DNA of 64,000 nt from Arthrobacter castelli DSM 16402. GTDB taxonomy: Bacteria > Actinomycetota > Actinomycetes > Actinomycetales > Micrococcaceae. The stretch is from NCBI RefSeq assembly GCF_000430705.1, contig NZ_AUMN01000024.1, positions 1 through 64,000 on the forward strand. The letters run 5' to 3'. A program made the position numbers and the translations under genes. The notes under the pieces are model-generated. The model saw only the letters and a list, made by a program, of their open reading frames with translations, was not told where the DNA came from and ran no database searches. This document shows, piece after piece, positions 17,283 through 28,030 of this stretch (position 1 is its first letter; each line of letters opens with the position of its first letter).

Positions 17283-18178
17283 CGCCGCCGGCTTCCGGGC
17301 ACCGGCCGTCCTTCGGCGTCGTCGTCCTCACCCAAGGCACCCGGCCCGGCGATTTGCACCGGGGACTGGCATCGTTGCAGCAGCAAACCGGTGTCGACCT
17401 CGATGTCATCGTGGTGGGAAACGGCTGGAGGCCCGAAGGGCTTCCCGCAGGTACTGGCAGCCACTACATCGAAGAGAACGTAGGGATCCCGGCCGGGCGC
17501 AATGCCGGAGTCCCGCTGGTTGACGGTGAGTACCTGTTCTTCCTCGACGACGACGCATGGCTGCCGGACAGCGACTTCCTCGCCAACGGCGCTGCACTGC
17601 TGGCGGCCGAACCCGGTATCGGCATGATCCAGCCGAGGATTGAGGACCCGGCCGACCCGGCTTCCCCGACCCGGTGGATCCCGCGGCTGCGTAAGGGGTC
17701 GCCCTTCCACTCGAGCAATATCTTCTCCGTGGTGGAAATGGCCGTGCTGATGCGCCGCGGGGTGTTCGATGCGACTGGTGGCTGGCCGGCCCCTTTCTGG
17801 TACGCCCATGAGGGCATCGAATTTGCATGGCGGGTATGGGACACCGGCTTCCGGGTCTGGTACGCCGGAGACCTGAGGGCGGCCCATCCGGTTATTGATC
17901 CGGCCCGCCATGAAGAGTATTTCCGGCTCAACGCCCGCAACCGGGTCTGGCTCGCCCGCCGTAACCTCCCGTGGCCGTTCAGCTGGCTGTATGTGACGAC
18001 GTGGATGCTGGTGCAGGTGGTGCGGTGGCGCTCCCACCCGGAGCGGCTCAAATCCTGGTTCGGCGGCTTCCGTGCCGGCTGGCGGCAGCACCCGTGGGTG
18101 CCGGGGGAGAGACGACGGCGGATCCGGTGGCAGACGGTGCTGGCGATGGCACGATCCGGGCGCCCACCGGTGGTCTGA
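17279..18178 (+). CDS. GT2 glycosyltransferase (rhamnosyl/galactofuranosyl-transferase-like)
   Basis: This 299-residue GT2 protein starts with SFGVVVLTQGTRPGDLHRGL, has the metal site FFLDDDAWLPD, and carries the HEGIEFAWRVWDTG region expected to hold the catalytic base, followed by a C-terminal basic, tryptophan-rich stretch (WLYVTTWMLVQVVRWRSHP) that may lie on the membrane. It overlaps the CDP-alcohol enzyme gene by ATGA. The family includes rhamnosyl- and galactofuranosyltransferases of actinobacterial walls, and dTDP-rhamnose is made by genes nearby, but the substrate is not shown. Confidence 0.78.
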   Translation: MTPPASGHRPSFGVVVLTQGTRPGDLHRGLASLQQQTGVDLDVIVVGNGWRPEGLPAGTGSHYIEENVGIPAGRNAGVPLVDGEYLFFLDDDAWLPDSDFLANGAALLAAEPGIGMIQPRIEDPADPASPTRWIPRLRKGSPFHSSNIFSVVEMAVLMRRGVFDATGGWPAPFWYAHEGIEFAWRVWDTGFRVWYAGDLRAAHPVIDPARHEEYFRLNARNRVWLARRNLPWPFSWLYVTTWMLVQVVRWRSHPERLKSWFGGFRAGWRQHPWVPGERRRRIRWQTVLAMARSGRPPVV

Positions 18179-18260
18179 GGTGCGCGGAAACCGACAATGT
18201 TCCGCATAGACTTGACGGCACGAACGAGAACCGACAGCTGCCGGCGAATTGAGGAAGACA

Positions 18261-18722
18261 ATGGCGAAGACAGTTTTGACGTACGGGACTTTCGACCTGT
18301 TCCATATCGGACACTTGAACATCCTGAAGCGGCTCAGCGAGCACGGGGAGCGGCTTATTGTGGGGGTGTCCACTGACGAGTTCAACGCCATCAAGGGCAA
18401 AAAGCCGATTGTGCCGTTCGACCAGCGGCTGGAGATCGTGCAGTCCATCCGTTACGTGCATTCGGCGATACCCGAGGACCGCTGGAGCCAGAAGCGGGAG
18501 GATATCGACACCTACCAGGCAGACGTTTTCGGCATCGGCGAGGACTGGAAGGGCAAGTTCGACGATCTCGAGGACCGCGTGGAGGTGGTATACCTGCCCC
18601 GCACGAGTGGAATTTCCACCACCGAGATGAAGCGGGTGCTCAGCGCCTTTGACGCCAAACACGTCGAGGAACTCAAGCGCACGTTGGACAGCATCAGCCA
18701 GATCGTGAAGGAATTGAGCTAA
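18261..18722 (+). CDS. tagD: Glycerol-3-phosphate cytidylyltransferase
   Basis: TagD makes CDP-glycerol from CTP and glycerol 3-phosphate, the building block of glycerol-type teichoic acids. The 153-residue protein matches the family closely: TYGTFDLFHIGHLNIL with the HxGH nucleotide motif, a VGVSTDEFNAIKGKK stretch, and RTSGISTTEMK as the second catalytic motif. A C-terminal helical tail of about 25 residues extends beyond the short Bacillus form. The ATG at 18261 follows GAGGAAG. It closes the exporter operon and is the clearest evidence that the locus makes a polymer containing glycerol phosphate. Confidence 0.93.
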   Translation: MAKTVLTYGTFDLFHIGHLNILKRLSEHGERLIVGVSTDEFNAIKGKKPIVPFDQRLEIVQSIRYVHSAIPEDRWSQKREDIDTYQADVFGIGEDWKGKFDDLEDRVEVVYLPRTSGISTTEMKRVLSAFDAKHVEELKRTLDSISQIVKELS

Positions 18723-18801
18723 CAGCACTGGCCGGCTGCCCGGTCAACAGCGGCGGGGCCGGTAGCGTGGCCTGCGGCGCTGTCACCGGCCGCCGCAGCG
18801 C

Positions 18802-19431
18802 CTACAGCGGATAGCCGAACCTCAGGTAGTCGGCTTCGTAGAATTCCTTGACGGCCGTCTCCATTTTGGGCGAGACCACCACGTCCTTACTGGAAAATCC
18901 AGTCTCCTTCTGCCCATCCTTGAGCCGTGGAATATTGGGGCCGACATCCAGGCCAAACCGCCGATTAAGATCGTCCACCACAAACTGCATCCCGGTTTCG
19001 AAGTAGTAAACATTGCTGCCGGGAACGTAGAAATCCACTTGCGGCCGCAGGTGGTTGTCGAACAGGAAATTGTCCGTTCTATATTTCCTGAAGGCCTTGG
19101 CGCCCCAGCTGTTGACCGACTCCGCATCGACCCCTTTGAGGCCTTTCCGGTTCCGCCAGATGTATTCGGATTTGAACCTGTTCAGCGGGTCGCGGACCAT
19201 CATGAAGGTCGCGTCGAACCTCTCCAGCCGGAAATTAGTCTGCAGCATCTCGGCATGCATGTGTTGAGGGGTGCAGCGGCGAACATGGTTCACGGCTTCG
19301 CGGCCCATTTTTCCGTCCAGGTAGAGCACTTGGTATCCGCTGTCGCGGAAGACATTCTCGATCGTTGTCCCACCGGTTTTGGGGACGTGGACGAAAAGAA
19401 AGTTCCGTCCGTCTTTCTTGAAAATTGGCAC
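18802..19431 (-). CDS. Sulfotransferase, paralogue 1 of 3 (carbohydrate type)
   Basis: The 209-residue protein has both PAPS-binding sites: VPKTGGTT at 16-23 (5'-phosphosulfate loop) and VRDPLNRFKS at 79-88 (3'-phosphate site). Between them is QHMHAEML, shared with the paralogues at 29418 and 38063; the first 90 residues of the three align without gaps. There is no signal peptide or membrane segment, so it should act in the cytoplasm on a precursor. The start is GTG 19431 after AAGGAAG. It lies 94 bp downstream of cysC on the same strand, in the order tauE-like, cysC, sulfotransferase, so PAPS supply and use are likely co-transcribed. Confidence 0.88.
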   Translation of the reverse strand: MPIFKKDGRNFLFVHVPKTGGTTIENVFRDSGYQVLYLDGKMGREAVNHVRRCTPQHMHAEMLQTNFRLERFDATFMMVRDPLNRFKSEYIWRNRKGLKGVDAESVNSWGAKAFRKYRTDNFLFDNHLRPQVDFYVPGSNVYYFETGMQFVVDDLNRRFGLDVGPNIPRLKDGQKETGFSSKDVVVSPKMETAVKEFYEADYLRFGYPL

Positions 19432-19525
19432 TTCGCAGAGTCTTCCTTTGGCTAGTCAAACGATGGGACGGACTCCACAGCGGGTGTCCGGGCAGTGACG
19501 GTGTGTAGCGGTGGTGGACAATAGT

Positions 19526-20788
19526 TTATCCGGTGGGGGCAGCTGCGGTGTGCGTGATCAGGTGCAGAATGTCCGCCGTCGCATCTTCAACGGACGTGAC
19601 TGATGTATCGACGACGAAGTCCGGGTCCACGGGAACGTCATACGGTGAATCAATTCCTGTGAAATCCGGAATCTCGCCGGCACGGGCCTTGGCGTACAGC
19701 CCCTTTCGGTCGCGCTGCTCGCATACCTCCAACGGCGTCGAGACATGGACCAGCAGGTACTGCCCGGCCGCCCGCGCAAGTTCGGCGACCCGCCGGCGGC
19801 TTTCCTCGAAGGGGGCTATGGGGGCGCAGACTGCGATGCCGCCGACCGCCGATATCTGCGCGCCGACCCAACCGATTCTCTCCACGTTCGTATTCCGGTC
19901 TTCGCGGGTGAAGCCCAGGCCGGCGGTGAGGAACCGGCGGATATCGTCTCCATCCAGCAGCAGTGCCTTGCGCGGATCGACGCGGTGGACCTGCTGTACC
20001 AGCTCGCGGGCCAGAGTGGACTTTCCGGATCCGGACAACCCCGTGAATAGCACCACCAGCCCTGTGTGTGGCTCTGCAGCATTTTCTGCCGGTTCGTGGC
20101 CGGCGAAGTCGAGTACCTGGCCGGCTCCCAGCCGGCCGACGACGTGTGCACCGCACGTACCGGCCGTTCCGTGTGCGGCGTCGTCGTGCCCCGGTACGAC
20201 CAGCACGTGGGCTGAAGCATTGTCCAGTTCCGCAGCACAGGCGCGCAGCACATCGATCAGTGCGGCCAGCTCCCGGTTGCCGCCATCGGCTCCGTCGCTG
20301 ATGGCGATCAGGTGCAGGTGTCCATCCAGGCGTGTGACAGTTGCGGTTGCCTTGGCGATGTCGGCGGCCGCCGGCGGCGCATCAAAGATGGCGGCGATGT
20401 GCGGCCGCCCCTCGGGGGCCTCAAGCGGGGAGGTGATTCGAATATCACGCCCCAGGCCGTGTTCGGGAGGCTGCAAGGCCGACACCTGCCCTGACAGGTG
20501 GATGGTCCCGTCCGCTGCAGGCTCGCTGTCGGCGATATCCAGTCGGGCCAACGGCGTACCATCCGGGTCCCTGAGCTGCAGGCTGCCGTGTGCGATGCCC
20601 TGCTCAGCCGGGCCGGCAGGAACCTGCAGCAGCGGCGCTGCCGGATTCGGACCGCCGGCCTGCCGGGGCAACACGTAGGAGGCGGAGCCATCCGCCAGTA
20701 ATCCGCCCAGCAGGAGTTCAAGCGTGTCCAGGACGTCGTAGTCGAACGAATGGCCTGGTTCCTGCAGTACATCCTGCCAGTCAGTCAT
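19526..20788 (-). CDS. cysC: Adenylylsulfate kinase with long N-terminal domain
   Basis: CysC phosphorylates APS to PAPS, the sulfate donor for sulfotransferases. The kinase domain occupies about residues 240-415: FTGLSGSGKSTLA near 250, LLLDGDDIRRFLTAGLGF, and RDRKGLYAKARAGEI, all family motifs. The first roughly 240 residues are not part of ordinary CysC; the opening DYDVLDTLELLLGG resembles the start of the PUA-like domain of ATP sulfurylase, so this may be a degenerate remnant with a regulatory role. ATG 20788 follows AAGGA and overlaps the end of the transporter gene by 8 bp. Unlike many actinobacteria, the kinase is not fused to CysN. Confidence 0.9.
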   Translation of the reverse strand: MTDWQDVLQEPGHSFDYDVLDTLELLLGGLLADGSASYVLPRQAGGPNPAAPLLQVPAGPAEQGIAHGSLQLRDPDGTPLARLDIADSEPAADGTIHLSGQVSALQPPEHGLGRDIRITSPLEAPEGRPHIAAIFDAPPAAADIAKATATVTRLDGHLHLIAISDGADGGNRELAALIDVLRACAAELDNASAHVLVVPGHDDAAHGTAGTCGAHVVGRLGAGQVLDFAGHEPAENAAEPHTGLVVLFTGLSGSGKSTLARELVQQVHRVDPRKALLLDGDDIRRFLTAGLGFTREDRNTNVERIGWVGAQISAVGGIAVCAPIAPFEESRRRVAELARAAGQYLLVHVSTPLEVCEQRDRKGLYAKARAGEIPDFTGIDSPYDVPVDPDFVVDTSVTSVEDATADILHLITHTAAAPTG

Positions 20789-21782
20789 CGTCTGGTCCTT
20801 CCTTGGGAGTGAGGGGATGGTTGCCGGCAGCACGGAACGGCAGTTTCATGTGCCAGGCGGGGAAGCCCAGCCGGGTACGCATGTACATCCACAGCGGGGG
20901 AGCCACCAACAGTACCGCGAGCAGGATGATTCCCGTCGTCAGGTTTTCGAGGCCAAGCATCTTCAGCCCGGATGCCAACAGTACAAAGGCCAGCGCCCGG
21001 CGCACGAGCCCGCCGTTGAGACGGGATGAAAGCTGCGCGCCCAGAAAGACACCGGGAATACTACCAATGATTAAGGGCAAGGTGACGGACATACTGATGT
21101 CGCCAAAGAAATAGTGGCCCAGAGCGGCGGCCAGCACCAGCGGAACGGCCTGTACGAGGTCCGTGCCCACCAGCTGGTTGGCCTTCAACCCGGGGTACAG
21201 CAGCATGAGCCCGACGATGATCAACGATCCGGACCCCACTGACGTCATGCCCACGATAAATCCGCCCACCAGCCCCAGCAGCAACGTGGGCACGATCCTG
21301 GGGGACACGCGCACCGGGACGGTGCGGCTGCTCGGGATGCCCCCGCGCGTTTGGTCCCGGCCATCCCGGTTGCGCGCCTTTTCGACGAGCCGGAGATACG
21401 CTCTCACCACGAGCAGCGTCGCGGTCAGCAACAGGGCCAGGCCGAGGGCGGTCTGAATGTTGGATTGGACACTTTGGTCGTCGCCTAATGCTTTCAACAC
21501 CAGAACACCGCAGAACGCGGCGGGCACCGAACCGATGACCAGCCATTTGACCAGCGACAGGTTCACGGTCTGATGCCTGAGGTGGACGGCTGAGCCGACC
21601 GGCTTCATCATGGCACTGGCCACCAGATCACTGGAGACGGCCGCCAGCGGAGGGACGTTGAAGAACAGCACGAGCACCGGCGTCATCAAGGCGCCGCCAC
21701 CCATGCCGGTCAAACCGACGACTATTCCAATGGCGAACGCGGACGACGCCATAGTCAAATCCACAATTGGCGATTCTCTCAC
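20781..21782 (-). CDS. TauE/SafE family sulfite/sulfate-type membrane transporter
   Basis: The 333-residue protein is a multipass membrane transporter of the TauE/SafE family, with about eight hydrophobic segments in two related halves. The halves begin with GIVVGLTGMGGGALMTPVL and GGFIVGMTSVGSGSLIIVG, the family repeat. Members move sulfite, sulfoacetate or related anions. Translation likely begins at GTG 21782 after GAGG. It heads the minus-strand operon with cysC and a sulfotransferase, and is divergent from cysQDN, so transport of sulfate or a sulfur oxyanion for PAPS production is the natural guess; direction of transport is unknown. Confidence 0.82.
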   Translation of the reverse strand: MRESPIVDLTMASSAFAIGIVVGLTGMGGGALMTPVLVLFFNVPPLAAVSSDLVASAMMKPVGSAVHLRHQTVNLSLVKWLVIGSVPAAFCGVLVLKALGDDQSVQSNIQTALGLALLLTATLLVVRAYLRLVEKARNRDGRDQTRGGIPSSRTVPVRVSPRIVPTLLLGLVGGFIVGMTSVGSGSLIIVGLMLLYPGLKANQLVGTDLVQAVPLVLAAALGHYFFGDISMSVTLPLIIGSIPGVFLGAQLSSRLNGGLVRRALAFVLLASGLKMLGLENLTTGIILLAVLLVAPPLWMYMRTRLGFPAWHMKLPFRAAGNHPLTPKEGPDDD

Positions 21783-21892
21783 ACCACCTCACAAGTCGAT
21801 GCGGATTATCAGGGCGGAAGCCATGATCTGTAAAGTGATGGCCGACAGGGTTCACCCCCGGGTGCCGACTACACAATGAGCTTGGAGCGTGC

Positions 21893-22681
21893 ATGGACCA
21901 GGAAGAGTGGCTGAAGACCGAATTCGGCCATGCCGAAGACGACGCCACTTTCGCCCATCACTTGGCTGAAGCAGCCGGACGGGCGTTGGCAGACTTCAGG
22001 ACCGAGGCACTGGCCGAGGGGCTGGACGGAAAGAAGCTGAAGGATCAGGGAGACGCCCGTTCACAGCAGCTGATCAGTTCGGTACTGCGCTTCGCTCGTC
22101 CACACGACGCCGTGTTGTCCGAGGAAGCAACGGATAGCGAGGAGCGTCTTTCTGCCGGTCGGGTCTGGATTATCGACCCCCTGGATGGAACTCGCGAGTA
22201 CTCCGAAGACCGGCACGACTGGGCCGTGCACGTCGCCTTGTGGTCGGACGGATCCTTGGTGGCCGGCGCCGTGGCACTGCCGGGCCTGGACACGGTGCTC
22301 AGCACCGGGCGTGAGGGCACCAGTGATGCAACGGTAAACGGACGTCGTCCAAAGATCGCCGTCTCGCGCAGTCGTGCCCCGCAACTGGTGACTGATGTTG
22401 CCGACATCCTCGATGCCGAACTGGTCCCCATGGGATCGGCCGGATACAAGGCAGCAGCGGTTATCCGCGGCGAAGTGGATGCGTATATCCACGCCGGCGG
22501 GCAGTACGAGTGGGACTCTGCGGCCCCTGTTGCCGTGGCGCAGGCGCGCCGGTTGCACACTAGTAGGATTGATGGCTCCAGTCTTCGATACAATCAAGCA
22601 GATCCCTATTTGCCTGACCTGCTGGTATGCCGTGCCGATTTGGCCGACCAACTGCTGAATACCATCAGTAAAGTCAAGTGA
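21893..22681 (+). CDS. cysQ: 3'(2'),5'-bisphosphate nucleotidase (PAP phosphatase)
   Basis: CysQ hydrolyses 3'-phosphoadenosine 5'-phosphate (PAP) to AMP, removing the inhibitory by-product of sulfotransfer. This 262-residue member of the inositol monophosphatase fold shows the metal-binding motifs VLSEEATDS and WIIDPLDGTREYS and a C-terminal GGQYEWDSAAPVAVA. A PAP phosphatase is expected wherever sulfotransferases are active. It is the first gene of the plus-strand cysQ-cysD-cysN group, divergent from the transporter-cysC-sulfotransferase operon; the 110-bp gap must hold both promoters. Confidence 0.92.
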   Translation: MDQEEWLKTEFGHAEDDATFAHHLAEAAGRALADFRTEALAEGLDGKKLKDQGDARSQQLISSVLRFARPHDAVLSEEATDSEERLSAGRVWIIDPLDGTREYSEDRHDWAVHVALWSDGSLVAGAVALPGLDTVLSTGREGTSDATVNGRRPKIAVSRSRAPQLVTDVADILDAELVPMGSAGYKAAAVIRGEVDAYIHAGGQYEWDSAAPVAVAQARRLHTSRIDGSSLRYNQADPYLPDLLVCRADLADQLLNTISKVK

Positions 22682-22715
22682 CCCTGACAGCGAAAGCTGA
22701 GAACGGACTAGATAC

Positions 22716-23633
22716 ATGAGTACCGACAGCGGCTCAAAGTACAACCTGAGCCAACTAAAGGCGCTCGAATCCGAAGCGATCTTCATCATTCGGGAAGTAG
22801 CCGCCGAATTGGAGCGGCCGGCGATGATGTTTTCCGGCGGCAAGGATTCCATGGTGATGCTGCACCTCGCGGTGAAGGCCTTTGCCCCGGCGCCGCTGCC
22901 GTTCCCGGTGGTCCATGTCGACACCGGCGTCAATTTCGACGAGGTCCTCGAGTTCCGCGATCGCGTGGTCGACGAGCTCGGCGTCCGGCTGGTGGTAGGT
23001 TCCGTGCAGGATGCTATTGACCGTGGGGAGGTGCAGCCCGAACCCAACGGTTCGCGCAACCGGATTCAAACGCCGGTGCTGCTGGCCACCACCGAGGAAC
23101 ACGGATTCAACGCCTTGATGGGCGGTGCCCGGCGCGATGAGGAGAAGGCACGCGCCAAGGAACGCGTCTTCTCTTTCCGCGACGAGTTCGGCCAGTGGGA
23201 TCCGAAGAGCCAGCGGCCCGAACTGTGGAGCCTGTACAACGCCAAGGTGCACCAGGGCGAAAGCATCCGCGTTTTCCCGTTGTCCAACTGGACTGAACTG
23301 GACATTTGGGACTATGTGGCACACGAACAGATCGAGTTGCCGCCGGTGTATTATGCCAAGGAGCGCGAGGTGTTCGAGCGTGACGGCATGCTGTTTGCCG
23401 TCAATCAGCACTCCCAGCCCAAAGAGGGCGAAGATGTTTTCACCGAGATGGTCCGCTACCGCACCGTGGGGGATGCCAATCTCACCGCGGCGGTCCGTTC
23501 CGCGGCGACCACGGTGGAGGATATTGTCACTGAAATTGCGGCTACCCGTATTACCGAACGCGGTGCGACCCGCGGGGATGACCGTGTGAGCGAGGCGGCG
23601 ATGGAAGACCGCAAGAAAGAAGGCTATTTCTAA
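22716..23633 (+). CDS. cysD: Sulfate adenylyltransferase subunit 2
   Basis: CysD is the catalytic subunit of ATP sulfurylase, forming APS from ATP and sulfate. The 305-residue protein carries the PP-loop MMFSGGKDSMVML, the downstream HVDTGVNFDEV, and the family core LMGGARRDEEKARAKER and RVFPLSNWTELDIW. It ends exactly one base before the cysN start codon, so the two subunits are made together. The length and motifs are complete. Confidence 0.96.
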   Translation: MSTDSGSKYNLSQLKALESEAIFIIREVAAELERPAMMFSGGKDSMVMLHLAVKAFAPAPLPFPVVHVDTGVNFDEVLEFRDRVVDELGVRLVVGSVQDAIDRGEVQPEPNGSRNRIQTPVLLATTEEHGFNALMGGARRDEEKARAKERVFSFRDEFGQWDPKSQRPELWSLYNAKVHQGESIRVFPLSNWTELDIWDYVAHEQIELPPVYYAKEREVFERDGMLFAVNQHSQPKEGEDVFTEMVRYRTVGDANLTAAVRSAATTVEDIVTEIAATRITERGATRGDDRVSEAAMEDRKKEGYF

Positions 23634-24884
23634 ATGGATCTCTTGCGATTTGCTACCGCAGGTTCGGTCGACGACGGCAAGAGCACGCTGATCGGCCGGC
23701 TGCTGCACGACTCCAAGTCCATCTTCGAGGACCAGTTGGAGGCCGTGGAGAAGACCAGCCGGTCCCGTGGCACCGACTACACCGACTTGGCACTGTTGAC
23801 GGACGGACTGAGGTCCGAGCGCGAGCAGGGCATCACCATTGACGTCGCGTACCGCTACTTCGCCACCCCGCAGCGTAAATTCATTATTGCGGATACTCCC
23901 GGGCACATTCAGTACACCCGGAATATGGTCACGGGCGCGTCCACTTCGGACTTGTCCATCGTGCTCGTTGACGCGCGGAAGGGCCTGGTTGAACAGAGCC
24001 GGCGCCACGCCTTCCTGGTGTCCCTGCTGCAGGTGCCTCACCTGGTCGTGGCGGTGAACAAAATGGACCTGGTCGATTGGTCCCAGGAAGTCTACGAACA
24101 GATTCAGCGGGACTTCTCCGAGTACGCCACCCGGCTGAACATTCCGGACATGACGGTCATCCCGGTGTCGGCTCTGGCCGGCGATAACGTGGTGAACCGG
24201 TCAGAGAACATGCCATGGTACGAGGGCCCATCCCTGCTGCACCACTTGGAACATGTACACATTGCCAGCGACCGCAACCTGGTCGACGTCCGTTTCCCGG
24301 TGCAGAACGTTATCCGGCCAAAGAGCGACGCCTACCACGACTACCGCGGTTATGCCGGTCGGGTGGCCGGCGGCGTGATGAAGCCCGGCGACGACGTCGT
24401 CGTGCTGCCCAGCGGTATGCCGTCCACTATCGAGGCGATCGACACGGCCGAAGGAGAGCTGGACGAGGCCTTTGCCCCGATGTCGGTCACGGTCCGGCTC
24501 AAGGACGATATCGACGTCTCCCGCGGCGATATGATCTGCCGGCCCAACAACCAGCCCATCATCACCCAGGACGTGGAAGCCATGATCTGCTGGATGGACC
24601 ATGCGCCGCTGAAGCCCGGCGCCAAGCTCGCCATCAAGCACACCACGCAGTCGGCCCGTGCCCTGGTCAAGGACCTGCACTATGAGCTCAACATCAATAC
24701 CTTGCACCGCAACATGGACGCCGAGGAACTGAGGGTCAACGAGGTCGGCCGTGTACGGATGCGGACCACCAAACCGCTGCTGGCCGATGAATACCACCGC
24801 AACCGGATCACCGGAGGGTTCATCTTGATCGATGAGTCCAACTACAGGACCGTCGCGGCCGGGATGATCGTCAACGCCGAATAG
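23634..24884 (+). CDS. cysN: Sulfate adenylyltransferase subunit 1 (GTPase)
   Basis: CysN is the GTPase subunit that drives ATP sulfurylase. The 416-residue protein has the translation-factor-like G motifs ATAGSVDDGKSTLIGRLL (G1), DTPGH (G3) and VAVNKMDLVD (G4), followed by two beta-barrel domains. It ends after the GTPase part and lacks the C-terminal CysC domain of CysNC fusions, which agrees with the separate cysC. A strong hairpin 43 bp after the stop should end the cysQDN transcript. No reductase for APS or PAPS follows, so the route leads to sulfation rather than to sulfide as far as this window shows. Confidence 0.96.
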   Translation: MDLLRFATAGSVDDGKSTLIGRLLHDSKSIFEDQLEAVEKTSRSRGTDYTDLALLTDGLRSEREQGITIDVAYRYFATPQRKFIIADTPGHIQYTRNMVTGASTSDLSIVLVDARKGLVEQSRRHAFLVSLLQVPHLVVAVNKMDLVDWSQEVYEQIQRDFSEYATRLNIPDMTVIPVSALAGDNVVNRSENMPWYEGPSLLHHLEHVHIASDRNLVDVRFPVQNVIRPKSDAYHDYRGYAGRVAGGVMKPGDDVVVLPSGMPSTIEAIDTAEGELDEAFAPMSVTVRLKDDIDVSRGDMICRPNNQPIITQDVEAMICWMDHAPLKPGAKLAIKHTTQSARALVKDLHYELNINTLHRNMDAEELRVNEVGRVRMRTTKPLLADEYHRNRITGGFILIDESNYRTVAAGMIVNAE

Positions 24885-24926
24885 CTCATGCGGCGCTCTC
24901 GGAGCGCTCGTGCCGCCGCGTGATGT

Positions 24927-24968
24927 GCCCGCCGGACGGATGTGGTCAGTTGCATCCGTGCGGCGGGC
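24927..24968 (+). terminator. Strong hairpin after cysN
   Basis: GCCCGCCGGACGGATG (24927-24942) pairs with CATCCGTGCGGCGGGC (24953-24968), a 16-position stem with one mismatch and a 10-base loop. The 3' side is followed by CTTCGG rather than a T tract. It separates cysN from the sulfotransferase gene, which would then need its own promoter. Confidence 0.65.
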
Positions 24969-25020
24969 CTTCGGCATAGTGAGTATTTTTGATCACGACA
25001 ATTGAGTAGGTGCACGCAAG

Positions 25021-26082
25021 TTGAACACCCCGCTATGGAACGGCGTCCGTCCTCCCGCCAACTCCTTCGTGTTGCCCGAGCGGAAAATGGTCTACATATC
25101 GGTGACCAAGGTCGCCTGTACCAGCCTGAGATGGATGGTTGCCGATCTTGCCGGCGAGGACCTGGACATGTTTGCCCGGGCGACCGGCGGGCAGCAGAGC
25201 CGGCTGATGACAATTCATGGTGGACGCAACCGGTGGAAGAAAACCCCGCAGCTGCATCACCTGAGCCAGCGGCAACTCGATGAGATCCACCCGGACAACG
25301 GCTGGCTGATATTCGCCGTCGTCCGGGATCCGTGGAGCCGGCTGTGGTCCGCATGGGAATCCAAATTCCTGGTCCGGCATGTCAGTTACATGCGCCGCTT
25401 TGGCGATGAATCATGGTTCCCGCGGGTGCCGAGGAGCGCCGATGACGTTGTGGAGGACTACCGGACGTTTGTGCAGGAGCGTCCGTGGGAGAGCTATCCG
25501 GAGTTGATCAAGGACGCTCACTTTTGGCCCCAGGTCAAGTCGGTCCGTCCGGATGAGCTTCCTTATACGAACATCTACAACCTGAGCGAGTTGTCAACGC
25601 TGTTCCAGGACATCCACGCGCATCTGCAGTCGGCCGGGACTGACCAGGAGCTCTATCTGCCCCGGGCCAACGAGACTCCGCTGGGCATGACGGCGGACAC
25701 GCTGGGCGGAGGAGTGCTTGAGACCGTCAGGGACGCCTATGCCCCCGACTTCGAGGCCCTTGGCGATCGTTGGGATGCGGATAAGTTGAAGCTGGTCCCT
25801 TCCGGATGGACCCAGGACGCCATCGACCATGTTGCCTTCCACACCGCGGCCAATGAGAGGATCGGCGACTTGTCCTCGGCGCTGCGGACCACGCGGGAGC
25901 AGCTGGGCACCACCCGTCAGAAACTAAAGCAGTTGCAAGCAAGGAAGTCGCCGCAGGACCTGGCCGCCGACGAGGTCAAGCGGCTGCGGTCCATACCCGT
26001 TGGCGAACTGCCGGGCAGGGCGCTCAAAAAGGCCAAGGGCACACCGGCCGGGCGGCGTGTCCGCAAACTGCTGAAACGCTGA
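25021..26082 (+). CDS. Sulfotransferase family 2 protein with C-terminal coiled coil
   Basis: The 353-residue protein has a carbohydrate-type PAPS loop, SVTKVACTSLRWM (residues 27-39), resembling the KVACT motif of HNK-1/chondroitin-type enzymes, and the 3'-phosphate site VVRDPWSRLWSAWES (100-114). After the catalytic domain comes a heptad-rich helix (about 280-310, DLSSALRTTREQLGTTRQKL) and a basic tail ending RRVRKLLKR, which may bind the membrane or partner proteins. Translation starts at TTG 25021 without a convincing ribosome binding site. It follows cysN by 136 bp on the same strand, across a terminator-like hairpin, and converges on rmlA. Confidence 0.82.
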   Translation: MNTPLWNGVRPPANSFVLPERKMVYISVTKVACTSLRWMVADLAGEDLDMFARATGGQQSRLMTIHGGRNRWKKTPQLHHLSQRQLDEIHPDNGWLIFAVVRDPWSRLWSAWESKFLVRHVSYMRRFGDESWFPRVPRSADDVVEDYRTFVQERPWESYPELIKDAHFWPQVKSVRPDELPYTNIYNLSELSTLFQDIHAHLQSAGTDQELYLPRANETPLGMTADTLGGGVLETVRDAYAPDFEALGDRWDADKLKLVPSGWTQDAIDHVAFHTAANERIGDLSSALRTTREQLGTTRQKLKQLQARKSPQDLAADEVKRLRSIPVGELPGRALKKAKGTPAGRRVRKLLKR

Positions 26083-26093
26083 CTGACTGCAGT

Positions 26094-28008
<1,915 letters not shown>

Positions 28009-28030
28009 ACGAGGAGCCGTTCGAGTATCT

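Noticed and set aside
22755-24041. 428-codon open frame on the minus strand
   Set aside because: Antisense to cysD and cysN; no recognisable motif.
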